From Intestinibacter bartlettii (GTDB lineage Bacteria; Bacillota; Clostridia; Peptostreptococcales; Peptostreptococcaceae): a stretch of 64,000 bases of DNA. Below are positions 26,707 through 36,245 of this stretch, one piece after another (the first letter of the stretch is position 1; the number at the start of each line of letters is the position of its first letter). Under the pieces are notes generated by a model. The model was not told where the DNA came from. It searched no databases and was given only the letters and a program-made list of their open reading frames with translations. The DNA is taken from assembly GCF_000154445.1 (NCBI RefSeq), contig NZ_DS499566.1; one strand, given 5' to 3'. The position numbers were made by a program, and so were the translations under genes.

Positions 26707-27240
26707 TTAATCTATATTTTCTTCAAATTCTTCAATAGGCGGTAAATCTTCTAATTTTTCTATATTTAGAAGTTTTAAAAACTCATCTGTAGTTTTATAT
26801 ATTATAGGTTTTCCTATTTTATTTAATCTACCAGCTTCTCTAATTAAAGAATTTTCAAGAAGAGTTTGTAAGACCTTATCACATTTAACTCCCCTTATAT
26901 TTTCTATTTCGACTTTTGTTATAGGTTGTTTATATGCAATTATAGTCAGCGTCTCTAAAGTAGCTTGACTTAAAGTCTTTTTTCTTTTAGGTTCTAGTAC
27001 CTTTTTTATATATGGAGTATAATCTTTATTTGTACACATTTGATATCTATCTTCTAATTTTATAATTTGTATACCTCGATTTTGCTCCTCATATTCATCT
27101 TTCAATAAATTTAACATATATTCTATTTCTTTTGGAGAAAGTTCTTCATTAATGGCATAATTTAATTCTTTTACACTTATTGGTTCTCCATATGCAAACA
27201 TTATTGATTCTATAATAGATTTTATTTCACTTCTGCTCAT
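26707..27240 (-). CDS. scpB: Segregation and condensation protein B
   Basis: 177 residues from the ATG at 27240 (GGAGA six bases upstream); the 13-codon longer frame overlaps scpA and has no site. Two winged-helix domains, with the family segment LSQATLETLTIIAYKQPITK and the GRLNKIGKPIIYKTT strand-turn near the C-terminus. Partners with ScpA and SMC in the condensin complex. The scpA stop is one base upstream. Confidence 0.96.
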   Translation of the reverse strand: MSRSEIKSIIESIMFAYGEPISVKELNYAINEELSPKEIEYMLNLLKDEYEEQNRGIQIIKLEDRYQMCTNKDYTPYIKKVLEPKRKKTLSQATLETLTIIAYKQPITKVEIENIRGVKCDKVLQTLLENSLIREAGRLNKIGKPIIYKTTDEFLKLLNIEKLEDLPPIEEFEENID

Positions 27241-27241
27241 A

Positions 27242-27973
27242 TTAATTCTCCAAATTCTTTTTAATAATAATATCTTCAAAGAAGTTTTCTTGTACTACCA
27301 CAATTTCCTTAGATTTTATAAGCTCAAGTAGTGATAAAAATGTAGCTATCACTTCATCTTTTGTATTATCTTTTATTATATTGTTAAAGCTTATTTTATC
27401 TGCTGTAGTTAATATATTTTGTATATATTCTATCTTTTCTTCAACAGATATTATTTTTCCTCTTACTATTTTGTTTAATCTCTCGTCTTTTTTTGTTTCG
27501 TTTTCTTCTTCAATATTTTTCACCTTAAATATGTATGGCAGTATAGATTTTATAGATTCAATAGATATTTCGTTTAAATCTACTTTATCATCTATAATAA
27601 TTTCTTCTCTATTTCTATAATAAGGCTGATTTAAATAATCTACACTGTCTTTTAATACTTCACTAGCTTTTTTATATTTCTTATATTCTTTTAATTGCTC
27701 CATAAGTTCAAGTCTTGGATCTTCTTCTTCATCTAATTCTCTTTGTGAGAATAATAGATATTTTGATTTTATTTCTAATAGCTTTGTTGCCATTGTTATA
27801 AAATCACTTGTAACTTCTAAATCCATAGCCTCTAACATATTTATATATGCTAGATATTGCTTTGTAATTTCGATTATTGAAATATCTTTTATATCTATCT
27901 TTTGTTTAGATATCATATCACAAAGCAAATCTAAAGGCCCATCATATACGTTTAAATGTATGCTGTATTTCAT
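27242..27973 (-). CDS. scpA: Segregation and condensation protein A (kleisin)
   Basis: 243 residues. Links SMC heads. The N-terminal YDGPLDLLCDMISKQKIDI and the central TKLLEIKSKYLL segments are diagnostic. The C-terminal winged helix ends in IVVVQENFFEDIIIK. The ATG directly abuts the TAG stop of the upstream S2P gene, which indicates translational coupling. The partner smc is at the far right end of the window, in a separate cluster. Confidence 0.96.
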   Translation of the reverse strand: MKYSIHLNVYDGPLDLLCDMISKQKIDIKDISIIEITKQYLAYINMLEAMDLEVTSDFITMATKLLEIKSKYLLFSQRELDEEEDPRLELMEQLKEYKKYKKASEVLKDSVDYLNQPYYRNREEIIIDDKVDLNEISIESIKSILPYIFKVKNIEEENETKKDERLNKIVRGKIISVEEKIEYIQNILTTADKISFNNIIKDNTKDEVIATFLSLLELIKSKEIVVVQENFFEDIIIKKNLEN

Positions 27974-28573
27974 CTAATATATACCTGTTACTTTAACTAC
28001 TATTGACCAGAATAATTTAACTAATGGAGATGTTATATAAGAACCTAAATTTGTAACTAATAATACGATTAATACTAAATATCCTATATTTTCGTATTTA
28101 ATTTCAAAATCTCTAAATTTATAAGGTAAAAAGCTAGATATAACACCCCATCCATCAAGTGGTGGGACTGGAAGTAAGTTAAATGCTGCAAACCATAAAT
28201 TATAATTTAAAGCTGTAGCTGCTATTATGCTTATAGAATACATTGGACTGAATTTTAATATAAGAGCACAAATTATTGCGCCTACTAAATTCCCAGCTGC
28301 TCCAGCTAATGAAACTATAAAGTTTCCTACTCTATAGTTTTTAAAATTGTTTGGATTTACAGGTACTGGTTTTGCCCATCCAAAATGGAATATCATAAGC
28401 ATAACTAGACCCACTATATCTATATGGTTAGCAGGGTTAATCGTCATTCTTCCTGCTCTTTTGGCTGTATCGTCTCCTAGTAAATAAGCTGCAAACGCAT
28501 GACCAAATTCATGTATTGTCATCGCAAATGCTATTCCTACTAGTGATACTAATAAGTCACTTAAATAATTCAT
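27974..28573 (-). CDS. Site-2 protease family membrane metallopeptidase
   Basis: 199 residues with about five membrane segments. Zinc motif HEFGH at 21-25 inside the first membrane helix region and the second motif NLLPVPPLDGW near 133-143, typical of the small YwhC-like group of intramembrane S2P proteases. The substrate is unknown. Adjacent to scpA with no gap, an arrangement that suggests one transcript. Confidence 0.9.
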   Translation of the reverse strand: MNYLSDLLVSLVGIAFAMTIHEFGHAFAAYLLGDDTAKRAGRMTINPANHIDIVGLVMLMIFHFGWAKPVPVNPNNFKNYRVGNFIVSLAGAAGNLVGAIICALILKFSPMYSISIIAATALNYNLWFAAFNLLPVPPLDGWGVISSFLPYKFRDFEIKYENIGYLVLIVLLVTNLGSYITSPLVKLFWSIVVKVTGIY

Positions 28574-28690
28574 TTAATTTCTCTCCTATTATTTTTTAGA
28601 TAATACTATTATTATATCAATTATAGTATTTTTAATCAAAATAATTTAAATATAAATAGTAATTTAATTATTATTCTATTATAAGAATAT

Positions 28691-28734
28691 ATAAAAATAC
28701 CCCTTTATAAGTTTTATATTTTATAAAGGGGTAT
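28691..28734 (-). terminator. Rho-independent terminator after the carboxypeptidase gene
   Basis: Perfect 14-bp stem (28697-28710 with 28721-28734), ten-base loop, five T following on the minus strand. Confidence 0.9.
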
Positions 28735-28753
28735 CTCTTTAAATTATATATGA

Positions 28754-29905
28754 TTATATTATATCTTGTGCCAATCTCTTTAACATTTGTATATAACTTG
28801 CTTTTTCTATATCTTTATTATTTACAAGTTCAACTTCATCTATTAATTTACCGTCTTGATAAATCATAGCTTTACCTAATACACTTCCCTTTTTAACAGG
28901 TAGTTTTATATCTTCATTTACTTTTATCTTTTTAGTAAAGTTCTTTGATTCGCCTTTTTTAATAAGTATTCCTAAATCGTCTTTTGCAACTAAGTCAATT
29001 TGTTCACTATCTGCTTTTCTCATTTTTAAAGTATATAGTTTTTGATCTTTTGAACATATTTTTACACTTTCATAGTTTGCAAATCCATAATCTAAAAGAG
29101 TAGATGCATCTTTGAATCTTTCTTGAGATGTTTCACCTCTAAGTACTACTGATACTAAATGGGTTTTTCCTCTTTTTGCTGATGCTGATACACAGTATTT
29201 TGCCTCTCCTGTAAATCCAGTTTTAACTCCTGTTGCACCGTTATAGTATTTTATCATTTTATTTGTATTTGCAAGCCCTATTGTAGCTTGTTTTTTACCT
29301 ACTACTACTTTATCCATCCATGTAGTCAAGTATTTTTCTATCATTTCATGTTTTAGTAATTCTCTAGACATAAGAGCTATGTCATATGCTGATGTATAGT
29401 GATTGTCTACTGGAAGGCCATTTGTATTTACAAAGTTAGTGTCTTTCATTCCAAGTTCTTTAGCTTTATTATTCATCATATCTACAAAGCCTTCTATACT
29501 GCCGCCTATATATTCTGCCATAGCAACACAGGCATCATTAGCAGAAGCCACAGCTATTCCTTTTAATAATGTGTCTACTGTTTGAGTTTCATTAGGCTCT
29601 AAGAATATTTGGCTTCCTCCCATTGATGATGCAGTTTCACTTACTGTTACCTCATCAGTTAATTTTATTTTATTGCTTTCAACTGCTTCACATATTAAAA
29701 GCATAGTCATTACTTTCGTTACACTTGCTGGCGGTAATTTTTCATGACAATTTTTTTCGTATAATACCTTACCGCTTGTAACATCCATAAGCACAGCTGA
29801 TTTACATTTTAGATTTAAATTTGCTCCATTTTTATCTGCAAATACTAGAGTACTTTGGCTAATAATAAGTATTATTGCTAAAAATACACCTATAAATTTC
29901 TTCAT
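28754..29905 (-). CDS. Serine-type D-Ala-D-Ala carboxypeptidase (DacF/DacB-like)
   Basis: 383 residues. Signal peptide of ~23 residues ending VFAD. Penicillin-binding motifs: SVTK at 61-64, SAN at 121-123, KTG at 228-230. A C-terminal PBP5-type beta domain and a short amphipathic tail probably hold it to the membrane. Trims the terminal D-Ala from peptidoglycan stem peptides. In Bacillus the sporulation carboxypeptidase dacB is also near scpAB, but the sequence alone does not say whether this one is vegetative or sporulation-specific. Confidence 0.93.
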   Translation of the reverse strand: MKKFIGVFLAIILIISQSTLVFADKNGANLNLKCKSAVLMDVTSGKVLYEKNCHEKLPPASVTKVMTMLLICEAVESNKIKLTDEVTVSETASSMGGSQIFLEPNETQTVDTLLKGIAVASANDACVAMAEYIGGSIEGFVDMMNNKAKELGMKDTNFVNTNGLPVDNHYTSAYDIALMSRELLKHEMIEKYLTTWMDKVVVGKKQATIGLANTNKMIKYYNGATGVKTGFTGEAKYCVSASAKRGKTHLVSVVLRGETSQERFKDASTLLDYGFANYESVKICSKDQKLYTLKMRKADSEQIDLVAKDDLGILIKKGESKNFTKKIKVNEDIKLPVKKGSVLGKAMIYQDGKLIDEVELVNNKDIEKASYIQMLKRLAQDII

Positions 29906-30055
29906 AATGTCACCTCTTCAAACGATTATTCTATATATAGTATATTTTCCAAAATCAGAAATTTATAATTAGTGTATTATTGGCAAGTCTATAAAAAAAC
30001 AGTATATATTGTTATTTTATCTGCTCAATTTTAATCAATATATTTTTTTAGAATC

Positions 30056-30083
30056 AAAAAAGGATGCCGATTGGCATCCTTTT
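30056..30083 (-). terminator. Rho-independent terminator after RNase J
   Basis: Eleven-base-pair GC-rich stem AAAAGGATGCC with its complement (30058-30068 and 30073-30083), tetraloop, T/A tail. Eight bases after the stop codon. Confidence 0.92.
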
Positions 30084-30091
30084 AATTTATC

Positions 30092-31768
30092 TTATACTTC
30101 CATTATGATAGGTAATATCATTGGATTTCTCTTAGTTTTTGTGTACAGATATTCTTTAAGATTTTCTTTTATATTATTTTTTAAATAAGCCCATTCTTTT
30201 ATATTTTTTTCTTCACATTCGTTTAGAACTTCTTTTATTACAGTTTTTGCACCGTCCATTAAGTCTTCTGACTCTCTTACATATACAAATCCTCTTGATA
30301 TAATATCAGGGCCTGCTAAAACTTTTCCGTCTTCTTTTGAAATAGTTACAACTACTATCATTAGACCATCTTCTGATAAGTGTTTTCTATCTCTTAAAAC
30401 TATATTTCCTACATCTCCAACACCTAATCCATCAACTAATACATTTCCTATTGGAACTGTAGTAGTAACTTTTGCAGAATTTTTATCTAATTCTAATACT
30501 TGCCCTGTTTGCATAACAAATATATTTTCTGCTGGCATTCCTAATTCTTGAGCAAGTTCTGAATGTCTTTTTAACATTCTGTACTCACCGTGTACTGGCA
30601 TAAAGAATTTTGGGTTTGCCATTCTATTTATTAATTTCAACTCTTCTTGAGATGCATGGCCTGAAACGTGTATATCAGCTAAGTCGTTGTATACAACTCT
30701 TGCACCTTTTTCAAATAATAAGTTTATTACTTTTGAAATTAATTTTTCATTTCCTGGTATTGGATGAGCTGATATTATAACTAAATCTCCAGGTCTAATC
30801 TCAACTTTTTTATGTTCGCTACTAGCCATTCTAGCAAGTGCTGACATTGGTTCACCTTGAGTTCCTGTAGTTATAATTACAAGTTCACTATCATCGTATT
30901 TAGATATGTCATTTAAGTCAACTAACATATCATCTTCTATATCTAAATATCCAAGTTCTCTTGCAACACCTATTACATTTACCATAGATCTACCTGATAT
31001 AGCTACTTTTCTATTGCATTTTTTAGCCATATCTATTATTTGTTGTAGCCTATGTATATTTGAAGAGAATGTTGCCACTATAATTCTACTATTTCCAGCT
31101 GTTCTAAATAAATCGTCTAAACCAGCACCTACTGTCTTTTCTGACATTGTGTATCCAGGCTTTTCAACGTTAGTACTATCTGCTAATAATAGAAGTACTC
31201 CTTCTTGACCTAATTCACATATTCTGTGTAAATCCATAACATCGCCATCTATTGGAGTTAAGTCTATTTTAAAATCCCCTGTGTGGTATATAATACCTTG
31301 GTCTGTGTGAACCGCTATAGAACATGCACCTGGAATACTATGATTATTTTTAATAAACTCTACGCTCATATTTGAAAGTTTTACAATTTGTTTAGGAGTA
31401 ATTACATTTAATTTCGCAGTACTTAATTTATGCTCTTTTAATTTAACTTGTATTAATCCTATACTAAGCATAGTCCCATATACGGGTACATCTAATTTTT
31501 TAAGGATGTAAGGAAGAGCTCCTATATGATCCTCATGTCCGTGTGTTATAAAAATTCCTTTTACTTTGTCGCGGTTCTGAAGTAAATAAGTGATGTCAGG
31601 TATAACGATATCTACCCCTAACATTTCATCTTCAGGGAAACTAAGACCTGCATCTATTACAATTATCTCGTCTTTGTATTCGATTAAAGTCATGTTTTTT
31701 CCTATCTCGTTAAGACCACCTAAAGCCATCACCTTTATCTTGTTGGTGTTTTTCTTAAACAATTGCAT
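30092..31768 (-). CDS. rnj: Ribonuclease J
   Basis: 558 residues, normal for the family. Metallo-beta-lactamase/beta-CASP ribonuclease with endonuclease and 5'-3' exonuclease activity, central to mRNA decay and rRNA maturation in Firmicutes. Metal site HGHEDH at 76-81; further His in HTGDFKID and the beta-CASP region with SGHASQEE (~365). The C-terminal domain follows. Only one RNase J is in the window; the tepA neighbourhood that holds rnjB in Bacillus lacks it. Confidence 0.97.
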   Translation of the reverse strand: MQLFKKNTNKIKVMALGGLNEIGKNMTLIEYKDEIIVIDAGLSFPEDEMLGVDIVIPDITYLLQNRDKVKGIFITHGHEDHIGALPYILKKLDVPVYGTMLSIGLIQVKLKEHKLSTAKLNVITPKQIVKLSNMSVEFIKNNHSIPGACSIAVHTDQGIIYHTGDFKIDLTPIDGDVMDLHRICELGQEGVLLLLADSTNVEKPGYTMSEKTVGAGLDDLFRTAGNSRIIVATFSSNIHRLQQIIDMAKKCNRKVAISGRSMVNVIGVARELGYLDIEDDMLVDLNDISKYDDSELVIITTGTQGEPMSALARMASSEHKKVEIRPGDLVIISAHPIPGNEKLISKVINLLFEKGARVVYNDLADIHVSGHASQEELKLINRMANPKFFMPVHGEYRMLKRHSELAQELGMPAENIFVMQTGQVLELDKNSAKVTTTVPIGNVLVDGLGVGDVGNIVLRDRKHLSEDGLMIVVVTISKEDGKVLAGPDIISRGFVYVRESEDLMDGAKTVIKEVLNECEEKNIKEWAYLKNNIKENLKEYLYTKTKRNPMILPIIMEV

Positions 31769-31844
31769 CCTCTCCTCTGTCTATTCAATTTTAAATTTAC
31801 AAAAAAATAATATTAAATCACGTACACTTTTACCAGCTGATTTT

Positions 31845-31853
31845 ATTGTACCA
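31845..31853 (-). promoter_or_regulatory. Extended -10 promoter for RNase J
   Basis: TGGTACAAT on the minus strand gives a leader of about 70 bases. The -35 region is TTAAAA at best. Confidence 0.5.
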
Positions 31854-31995
31854 TAATTTCTGATATATTTTAAGTCATAATCGTAATACATTTCTCTAAT
31901 TATTATGACAAATTTTATAAATAACTAAATTAAAGACAAAATTCCTCTAATTTATTTAATTTGATTGTCAGTTTTAACTTTTATTTTTGTGCAAA

Positions 31996-32030
31996 CTAAA
32001 ATATAAGCCCTAAAAAGGACTTATATTTTT
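31996..32030 (-). terminator. Terminator overlapping the 3' end of fur
   Basis: AAATATAAG(C)CC with GG(A)CTTATATTT and a six-base loop. The upstream arm includes the last codons and stop of fur. The T tract is short and interrupted, so it may be weak. Confidence 0.6.
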
Positions 32031-32464
32031 TGACAGTCTTCACATATTCCGAAAAACTTAATATCATGGTCTGAAACATTAAATTTATATTGCTCGCGAA
32101 TTAATTCTTCTATTCCGTCTAATAAATCTTCTTTTGTTTCTATAATCTTACCACATTTTTCACATATTAGATGATGATGATTATGTTTTTCATCTTTATT
32201 AAGTCTAATTTCATATCTTATACAACCATCATCTAAATTTAATTTAGAAAGTAATCCAACCTCGCTTAGAAGTTGTATTGTTCTGTAAACGGTTGCAAGC
32301 CCTATTTCTGGACAAGAAACCCTTACCATATCATATATTTCTTCACTACTTAGATGTTTATCGTCATTTTCTAATAAAATTTCTAGTATTGCCCTTCTCT
32401 GTGGTGTTATTTTAAAACCAGTTTCTTTAAGTTTATCCTTTATGCTTTCTATTGATTCTTTCAT
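32021..32464 (-). CDS. fur: Fur-family metal-dependent transcriptional repressor
   Basis: 147 residues from the ATG at 32464, four bases after AGGTGA; a TTG six codons up lies before that site. Winged helix at the N-terminus (RRAILEILLENDDKHLSSEEIY, ATVYRTIQLLSEVGLL). The metal-binding half has a HNHHHLIC cluster and two C-x2-C pairs (CEKC and CEDC) for structural zinc. The sequence looks like Fur proper rather than PerR or Zur, but that is a judgement from the His-rich loop, not proof. It lies after the ruvX/DUF1292 genes, with its own promoter. Confidence 0.92.
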   Translation of the reverse strand: MKESIESIKDKLKETGFKITPQRRAILEILLENDDKHLSSEEIYDMVRVSCPEIGLATVYRTIQLLSEVGLLSKLNLDDGCIRYEIRLNKDEKHNHHHLICEKCGKIIETKEDLLDGIEELIREQYKFNVSDHDIKFFGICEDCQKI

Positions 32465-32501
32465 AAACTCACCTATTTTCAACTGATAATCTTTTGTAAT
32501 T

Positions 32502-32530
32502 ATTCTAAAACATTTTCATTATTTTGTCAA
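32502..32530 (-). promoter_or_regulatory. Sigma-A promoter for fur
   Basis: TTGACA (32525-32530), 17-bp spacer, TAGAAT (32502-32507). A leader of about 30 bases precedes the ATG. Confidence 0.75.
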
Positions 32531-32533
32531 CTC

Positions 32534-32546
32534 ATGATTTAATCAT
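32534..32546. promoter_or_regulatory. Palindrome next to the fur promoter (possible operator)
   Basis: ATGATT-T-AATCAT, four bases upstream of the -35 hexamer. It does not fit the standard Fur or PerR box well, so autoregulation is only a possibility. Confidence 0.3.
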
Positions 32547-32596
32547 AATTTTCTACAAATTTAGTAAAATGAACCATTACAATATTTTTATTTTTT

Positions 32597-32633
32597 TATA
32601 AAAAAATAAAAATAGGAGACATATGTCCCCTAT
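32597..32633 (-). terminator. Rho-independent terminator after the DUF1292 gene
   Basis: Stem ATAGGGGAC.../...CTCCTAT (32612-32633, one G-T) with an ATAT loop and TTTTTATTTTTTT tail on the minus strand. Confidence 0.85.
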
Positions 32634-32650
32634 CTCAAAATATTTTTCAA

Positions 32651-32932
32651 TTAGAATTCGTTATCATTTAATCCTTCTTCATCCATTAATGTATTATATA
32701 CATCTACAACTATTTGATACTCTTCTTCGTCTTCTAATGGAACTAATATGTCTCCATTTTCATCAGAATCAATTCTGAATACTAAAGCTACGTCTTCATC
32801 ATCACCGTAAGATTCTTCATCTAAAGGTAATAATATTGCATATTCTTTCCCTTCTGCTTCTAAAGTTAAACATACTTCGAATTCAACTTCTTTTCCATCT
32901 TCATCTATTAGAGTTATTATATTTTCTTCCAT
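32651..32932 (-). CDS. DUF1292 (YrzB-like) acidic protein
   Basis: 93 residues, very acidic, with the family pattern ITLIDEDGKEVEFEV, YAILLPLDEE and DEEEYQIVVDVYN. The function is unknown. In Firmicutes it travels with alaS, ireB and ruvX as it does here, in the same order as Bacillus alaS-yrzL-yrrK-yrzB. Follows ruvX by about 100 bases. Confidence 0.9.
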   Translation of the reverse strand: MEENIITLIDEDGKEVEFEVCLTLEAEGKEYAILLPLDEESYGDDEDVALVFRIDSDENGDILVPLEDEEEYQIVVDVYNTLMDEEGLNDNEF

Positions 32933-33030
32933 TTGTTTTCTCCTTTGTATCTATAAATATTCGACATTTTTTATCATTATAATGTCATGATATATTATAT
33001 ATCATAAATATAAATTATAACATACTTAAT

Positions 33031-33456
33031 TTAAAATTTCGACTTACTATCTAAATAACCTTGTAATATTATTACTGCTGCTAGCATATCGATTACTTTT
33101 TTTCTTTTTTTACGGCTAACATCACCTTCTATAAGAGATCTTTCTGCTGCAACTGTAGTTAATCTTTCATCCCAAAAATCTATTTCTAATCCAGTTTCTT
33201 CTTTTATTAATTCACAAAGTTTTAGTACTTTTTCACCTTGTGGCCCTAAAGTCCCATTCATATTTTTAGGAAGTCCTGATACGATTTTATTTACTTGTCT
33301 TTCTTTTATTATGTTTTTTAATTCTTCTATGTCTTTTTTCTTAGACTCTCTTCTTATAGTTTTTACTCCTTGTGCTGTTATACCCATAATATCACTTACA
33401 GCAACGCCTATAGTCTTGTCACCTATATCTAGGCCCATTATTCTGCCATCTAACAT
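33031..33456 (-). CDS. ruvX: Holliday-junction resolvase-like / pre-16S rRNA nuclease YqgF
   Basis: 141 residues of the RNase H-like YqgF family. Catalytic segments: MGLDIGDKTIGVAVSD at the N-terminus, VSGLPKNMNGTLGPQ, and DERLTT (~101-106). Homologues process the 5' end of 16S rRNA; a Holliday-junction role has also been proposed. GGAGC site before the ATG. A membrane-protein gene separates it from ireB, which is unusual compared with the compact Bacillus cluster. Confidence 0.94.
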   Translation of the reverse strand: MLDGRIMGLDIGDKTIGVAVSDIMGITAQGVKTIRRESKKKDIEELKNIIKERQVNKIVSGLPKNMNGTLGPQGEKVLKLCELIKEETGLEIDFWDERLTTVAAERSLIEGDVSRKKRKKVIDMLAAVIILQGYLDSKSKF

Positions 33457-33523
33457 ATTTTGCTCCTTTGCTACTTATTTATTCACCTTTAGTTTTAGTA
33501 TTTTAAATTTAGATACTTATTTA

Positions 33524-33557
33524 AAAAAATTAGTCAGGTTATTCCTGACTAATTTTT
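33524..33557 (-). terminator. Rho-independent terminator after the large membrane protein gene
   Basis: Fourteen-base-pair stem (33525-33538 with 33544-33557), five-base loop, A/T tails both sides. Confidence 0.92.
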
Positions 33558-33612
33558 ATTATAATTTTCCGGAAACTTTATCTTATTTTAAAATTTTTAA
33601 ATTTAATAAAAT

Positions 33613-35811
33613 TTAATCTATCTCTTTATCAAATATAATCATATTTATACCTATTATTATTATAGGTATTAGTATATAAATAGCTGCTGTAGAAGCTGCT
33701 ACTATACCTGAATCGTTTACTAGTAATGTAACTATACACCCTACGAAAGATGCCATAAATCCTTTAAATATCATTGGATATTTATCATGTATTTTTTTGA
33801 AATATCCAGATGGTTTAAATATAAGGGCTCCAATTATAATTATACTTACAATTAAAATATTTACCCATACACTTGATTTAGCTAATTTTAAATTCATTTG
33901 AATTTTTCTTCCAAATGTATAAAATATAGCTGCTGGCCCTTCTTGGATTATTTGATTAGTAAATACTGCTAAATGAGATTCTGTTCCCATTAAAAAGTCT
34001 AATCCTGCAAATGCTACAACAATTAATACTGTAGCTACTCCAATCATAATTATTTTCTTTAAATCTAATTTAACATCAAATATTAGAAGTATAAATAATA
34101 AATAAGCCACACATTCTGATATAGCACCACCTACATTAGCCCCCATAGAAGGCATTGCACTAGTTATTAATATAACTAAGGATAATACAACTGCTAGCCA
34201 TTTTGATATCTTTTTATAATTTAATAATACAGCTAATGCAAATACTGCACTCGCAATTGTAACACCTTCATATTCATTTCCGACACCGTAATATCTAGCC
34301 CCATTTATAGCATCATAACTCATTATGCCACTTTTCATAAGAGGTGTACCTATTACACAGTCTATTATTATAAGACCTATTGTTAAAAATGCATAGAATC
34401 CCATTTGTTTTATATCATCTTTTCTAAATAATAAATATCCTATTAGATAATATATAATTGTTACAATTAATACTCCTGATACTAAACCTGCTGGAGTTTT
34501 AAATTGGAATACAGGAGCTGTTAAAAATGCTAAAGGCATTATAAGCCCTAATTTTATAAGTTCTTTTAGAACTTTAAATATTTGGTCTCTACCTAAACCT
34601 TTTTCTTTTTTAGGTATTTTATTTTTAAATAATATCGCTATCATAGCTATAACCCATGATGCTGATACTATTCCTACATAGCTATTTACAACAGATGCTC
34701 TTATAGTATTTATAGATACTATTCTTTCGTAATCCTTTAGAACTTTTTTTATTCCATTTTCATCTTGTACATTTTTAAATACTTTACCTATCATCAATTC
34801 ATTTTTTAATCCGAATTTGTTTATTATATCCACACCTATATCGATATTACTTACTATACCGCTATTTCTTGTTGTAGATGATTCTAGCAAACCATATCCG
34901 TCTTTTTCAAATTTTATAACTGGTGATAATCTTCTTTTAGTTTTATAATCTAAATTACTTTCAAACTCACTTACTATATATATAGTATCGTTTTTTCCAG
35001 CCATTTCAAAAACTTCTTTTAGATAATCATTTATATTTTGATAGATTTTCTTTTTCATAGATTTATAAGTATTTTCATTTAAATTATTTTTATACTCATC
35101 TAATCTATATGTATCTCCAAGTTCAACAAAAATCGCATCATTATTTTCGTAATATTTTTTTGTTTCACTTTTTAATTTATCATAATCAGTTGAAATTCCA
35201 AATGGCATAGTATCATCTTTTTTATTTATATTATCTACATTTCCAGATTGTACTCTACCATTTTCATCCATACATACTAATGCTAAATTTCTTATCTTTT
35301 TAAGATCGTCATTTTTCTTTATATCACTATTTCCTAGTAAGGCAACTTTCAAATTATTTTTATTTAATGTTGTCCCTAACATGCCAAGTGTTGCACCATA
35401 GCCACCATTGTCAGTATTTTGATTTATATTTCTATTAATCTTAATATTACCTATAGCCCACGATTTAACACCTGTTGCAGCTTCAAATTGAGTTTTTTCA
35501 TTTTCATTTAATGTTTCGAATTTAACGTAGTCTTCATCTAAAACATTTGCTCTAACTCCCGAACCTATGCTTGCAAAAGATTTTTGGTCTGTATTTGATC
35601 CATCACCTTTTGTCGTCATAAGTGCAACATAACCGCTATTTGAAGTCTTTTCTTTTATTATCGGTATCTCAAGTAAATTTTCTAAGCTTGTTCTATTTAA
35701 ACTTAAATATATAACTTTTCCTTTGTTGTTTGTATCTGCATATATGCTTGATATAGAAAAACTTAAAATTACTATTAGTGATAGTAAAAGTGATATTAAT
35801 TTTTTCTTCAT
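33613..35811 (-). CDS. Large membrane protein with extracytoplasmic N-terminal domain, function unknown
   Basis: 732 residues. Signal peptide at ~4-25 (ends IYADT), a ~340-residue soluble domain outside the cell, then about 11 membrane segments from residue ~375 to the end. The soluble domain has features that recall alkaline-phosphatase-superfamily folds (FVELGDTYRLDEY; TIYIVSEFES; a DIGVDIINKFGLKN segment), but I cannot identify catalytic residues with confidence. A motif GARYYGVGNEYEG lies in a loop of the membrane half. It is inserted between ireB and ruvX and has its own terminator, so it is probably a separate function added to a housekeeping cluster. Confidence 0.75.
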   Translation of the reverse strand: MKKKLISLLLSLIVILSFSISSIYADTNNKGKVIYLSLNRTSLENLLEIPIIKEKTSNSGYVALMTTKGDGSNTDQKSFASIGSGVRANVLDEDYVKFETLNENEKTQFEAATGVKSWAIGNIKINRNINQNTDNGGYGATLGMLGTTLNKNNLKVALLGNSDIKKNDDLKKIRNLALVCMDENGRVQSGNVDNINKKDDTMPFGISTDYDKLKSETKKYYENNDAIFVELGDTYRLDEYKNNLNENTYKSMKKKIYQNINDYLKEVFEMAGKNDTIYIVSEFESNLDYKTKRRLSPVIKFEKDGYGLLESSTTRNSGIVSNIDIGVDIINKFGLKNELMIGKVFKNVQDENGIKKVLKDYERIVSINTIRASVVNSYVGIVSASWVIAMIAILFKNKIPKKEKGLGRDQIFKVLKELIKLGLIMPLAFLTAPVFQFKTPAGLVSGVLIVTIIYYLIGYLLFRKDDIKQMGFYAFLTIGLIIIDCVIGTPLMKSGIMSYDAINGARYYGVGNEYEGVTIASAVFALAVLLNYKKISKWLAVVLSLVILITSAMPSMGANVGGAISECVAYLLFILLIFDVKLDLKKIIMIGVATVLIVVAFAGLDFLMGTESHLAVFTNQIIQEGPAAIFYTFGRKIQMNLKLAKSSVWVNILIVSIIIIGALIFKPSGYFKKIHDKYPMIFKGFMASFVGCIVTLLVNDSGIVAASTAAIYILIPIIIIGINMIIFDKEID

Positions 35812-35915
35812 TAAGTCTACCTCTTTCTATTTTACCATTTTAGGTAAGTTGTTATTATGTGATTTAGATAGATAGCTTTTTATATTTTTTCAGTGACTCA
35901 TTTTTTAATTTTTTA

Positions 35916-36173
35916 TTATTTAGATAGATAACTCTTTAGTAGCTCTTTAAGCAATTCATCTCTTTCGTATTTCTTGATTATACTTCTAGCATTTCTATTG
36001 CTTGTTATATAACTTGAGTCTCCAGAAAGTATGTATCCTATTATTTGATCTATAGGATCATAACGTTTCTTTTCTTCTAATGCTTCATAAACGTATTCTA
36101 GGGTTTCTTTTATACTTAATTTTTCCTCTGATATTCCTTCAAATTTCATTGTGTAATCTAAATTTTTATCCAT
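35916..36173 (-). CDS. ireB: IreB family regulatory protein (UPF0297, YrzL)
   Basis: 85 residues. Family segments: the N-terminal TMKFEG, KRYDPIDQIIGYILSGDSSY and the helical C-terminus. In Enterococcus IreB is a substrate of the IreK Ser/Thr kinase and affects cephalosporin resistance; the phosphorylated Thr is near the N-terminus there, and Thr8 of TMKFEG is the counterpart candidate. Lies after alaS as in most Firmicutes. Confidence 0.93.
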   Translation of the reverse strand: MDKNLDYTMKFEGISEEKLSIKETLEYVYEALEEKKRYDPIDQIIGYILSGDSSYITSNRNARSIIKKYERDELLKELLKSYLSK

Positions 36174-36194
36174 AACTAAAGCCCTCCATTAGTT

Positions 36195-36240
36195 AAAATC
36201 CCCAAAAGCTCATAATATATGAGAGCTTTTGGTGATTTTT
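36195..36240 (-). terminator. Rho-independent terminator after alaS
   Basis: Long stem AAATC(A)CCAAAAGCTC with its complement, A/T loop, T run; begins six bases after the alaS stop. Confidence 0.9.
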
Positions 36241-36245
36241 CCTTA

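Noticed and set aside
32651..32932. The acidic DUF1292 ORF as spurious low-complexity translation
   Set aside because: Its family pattern, ribosome binding site and conserved position after ruvX support a real gene.
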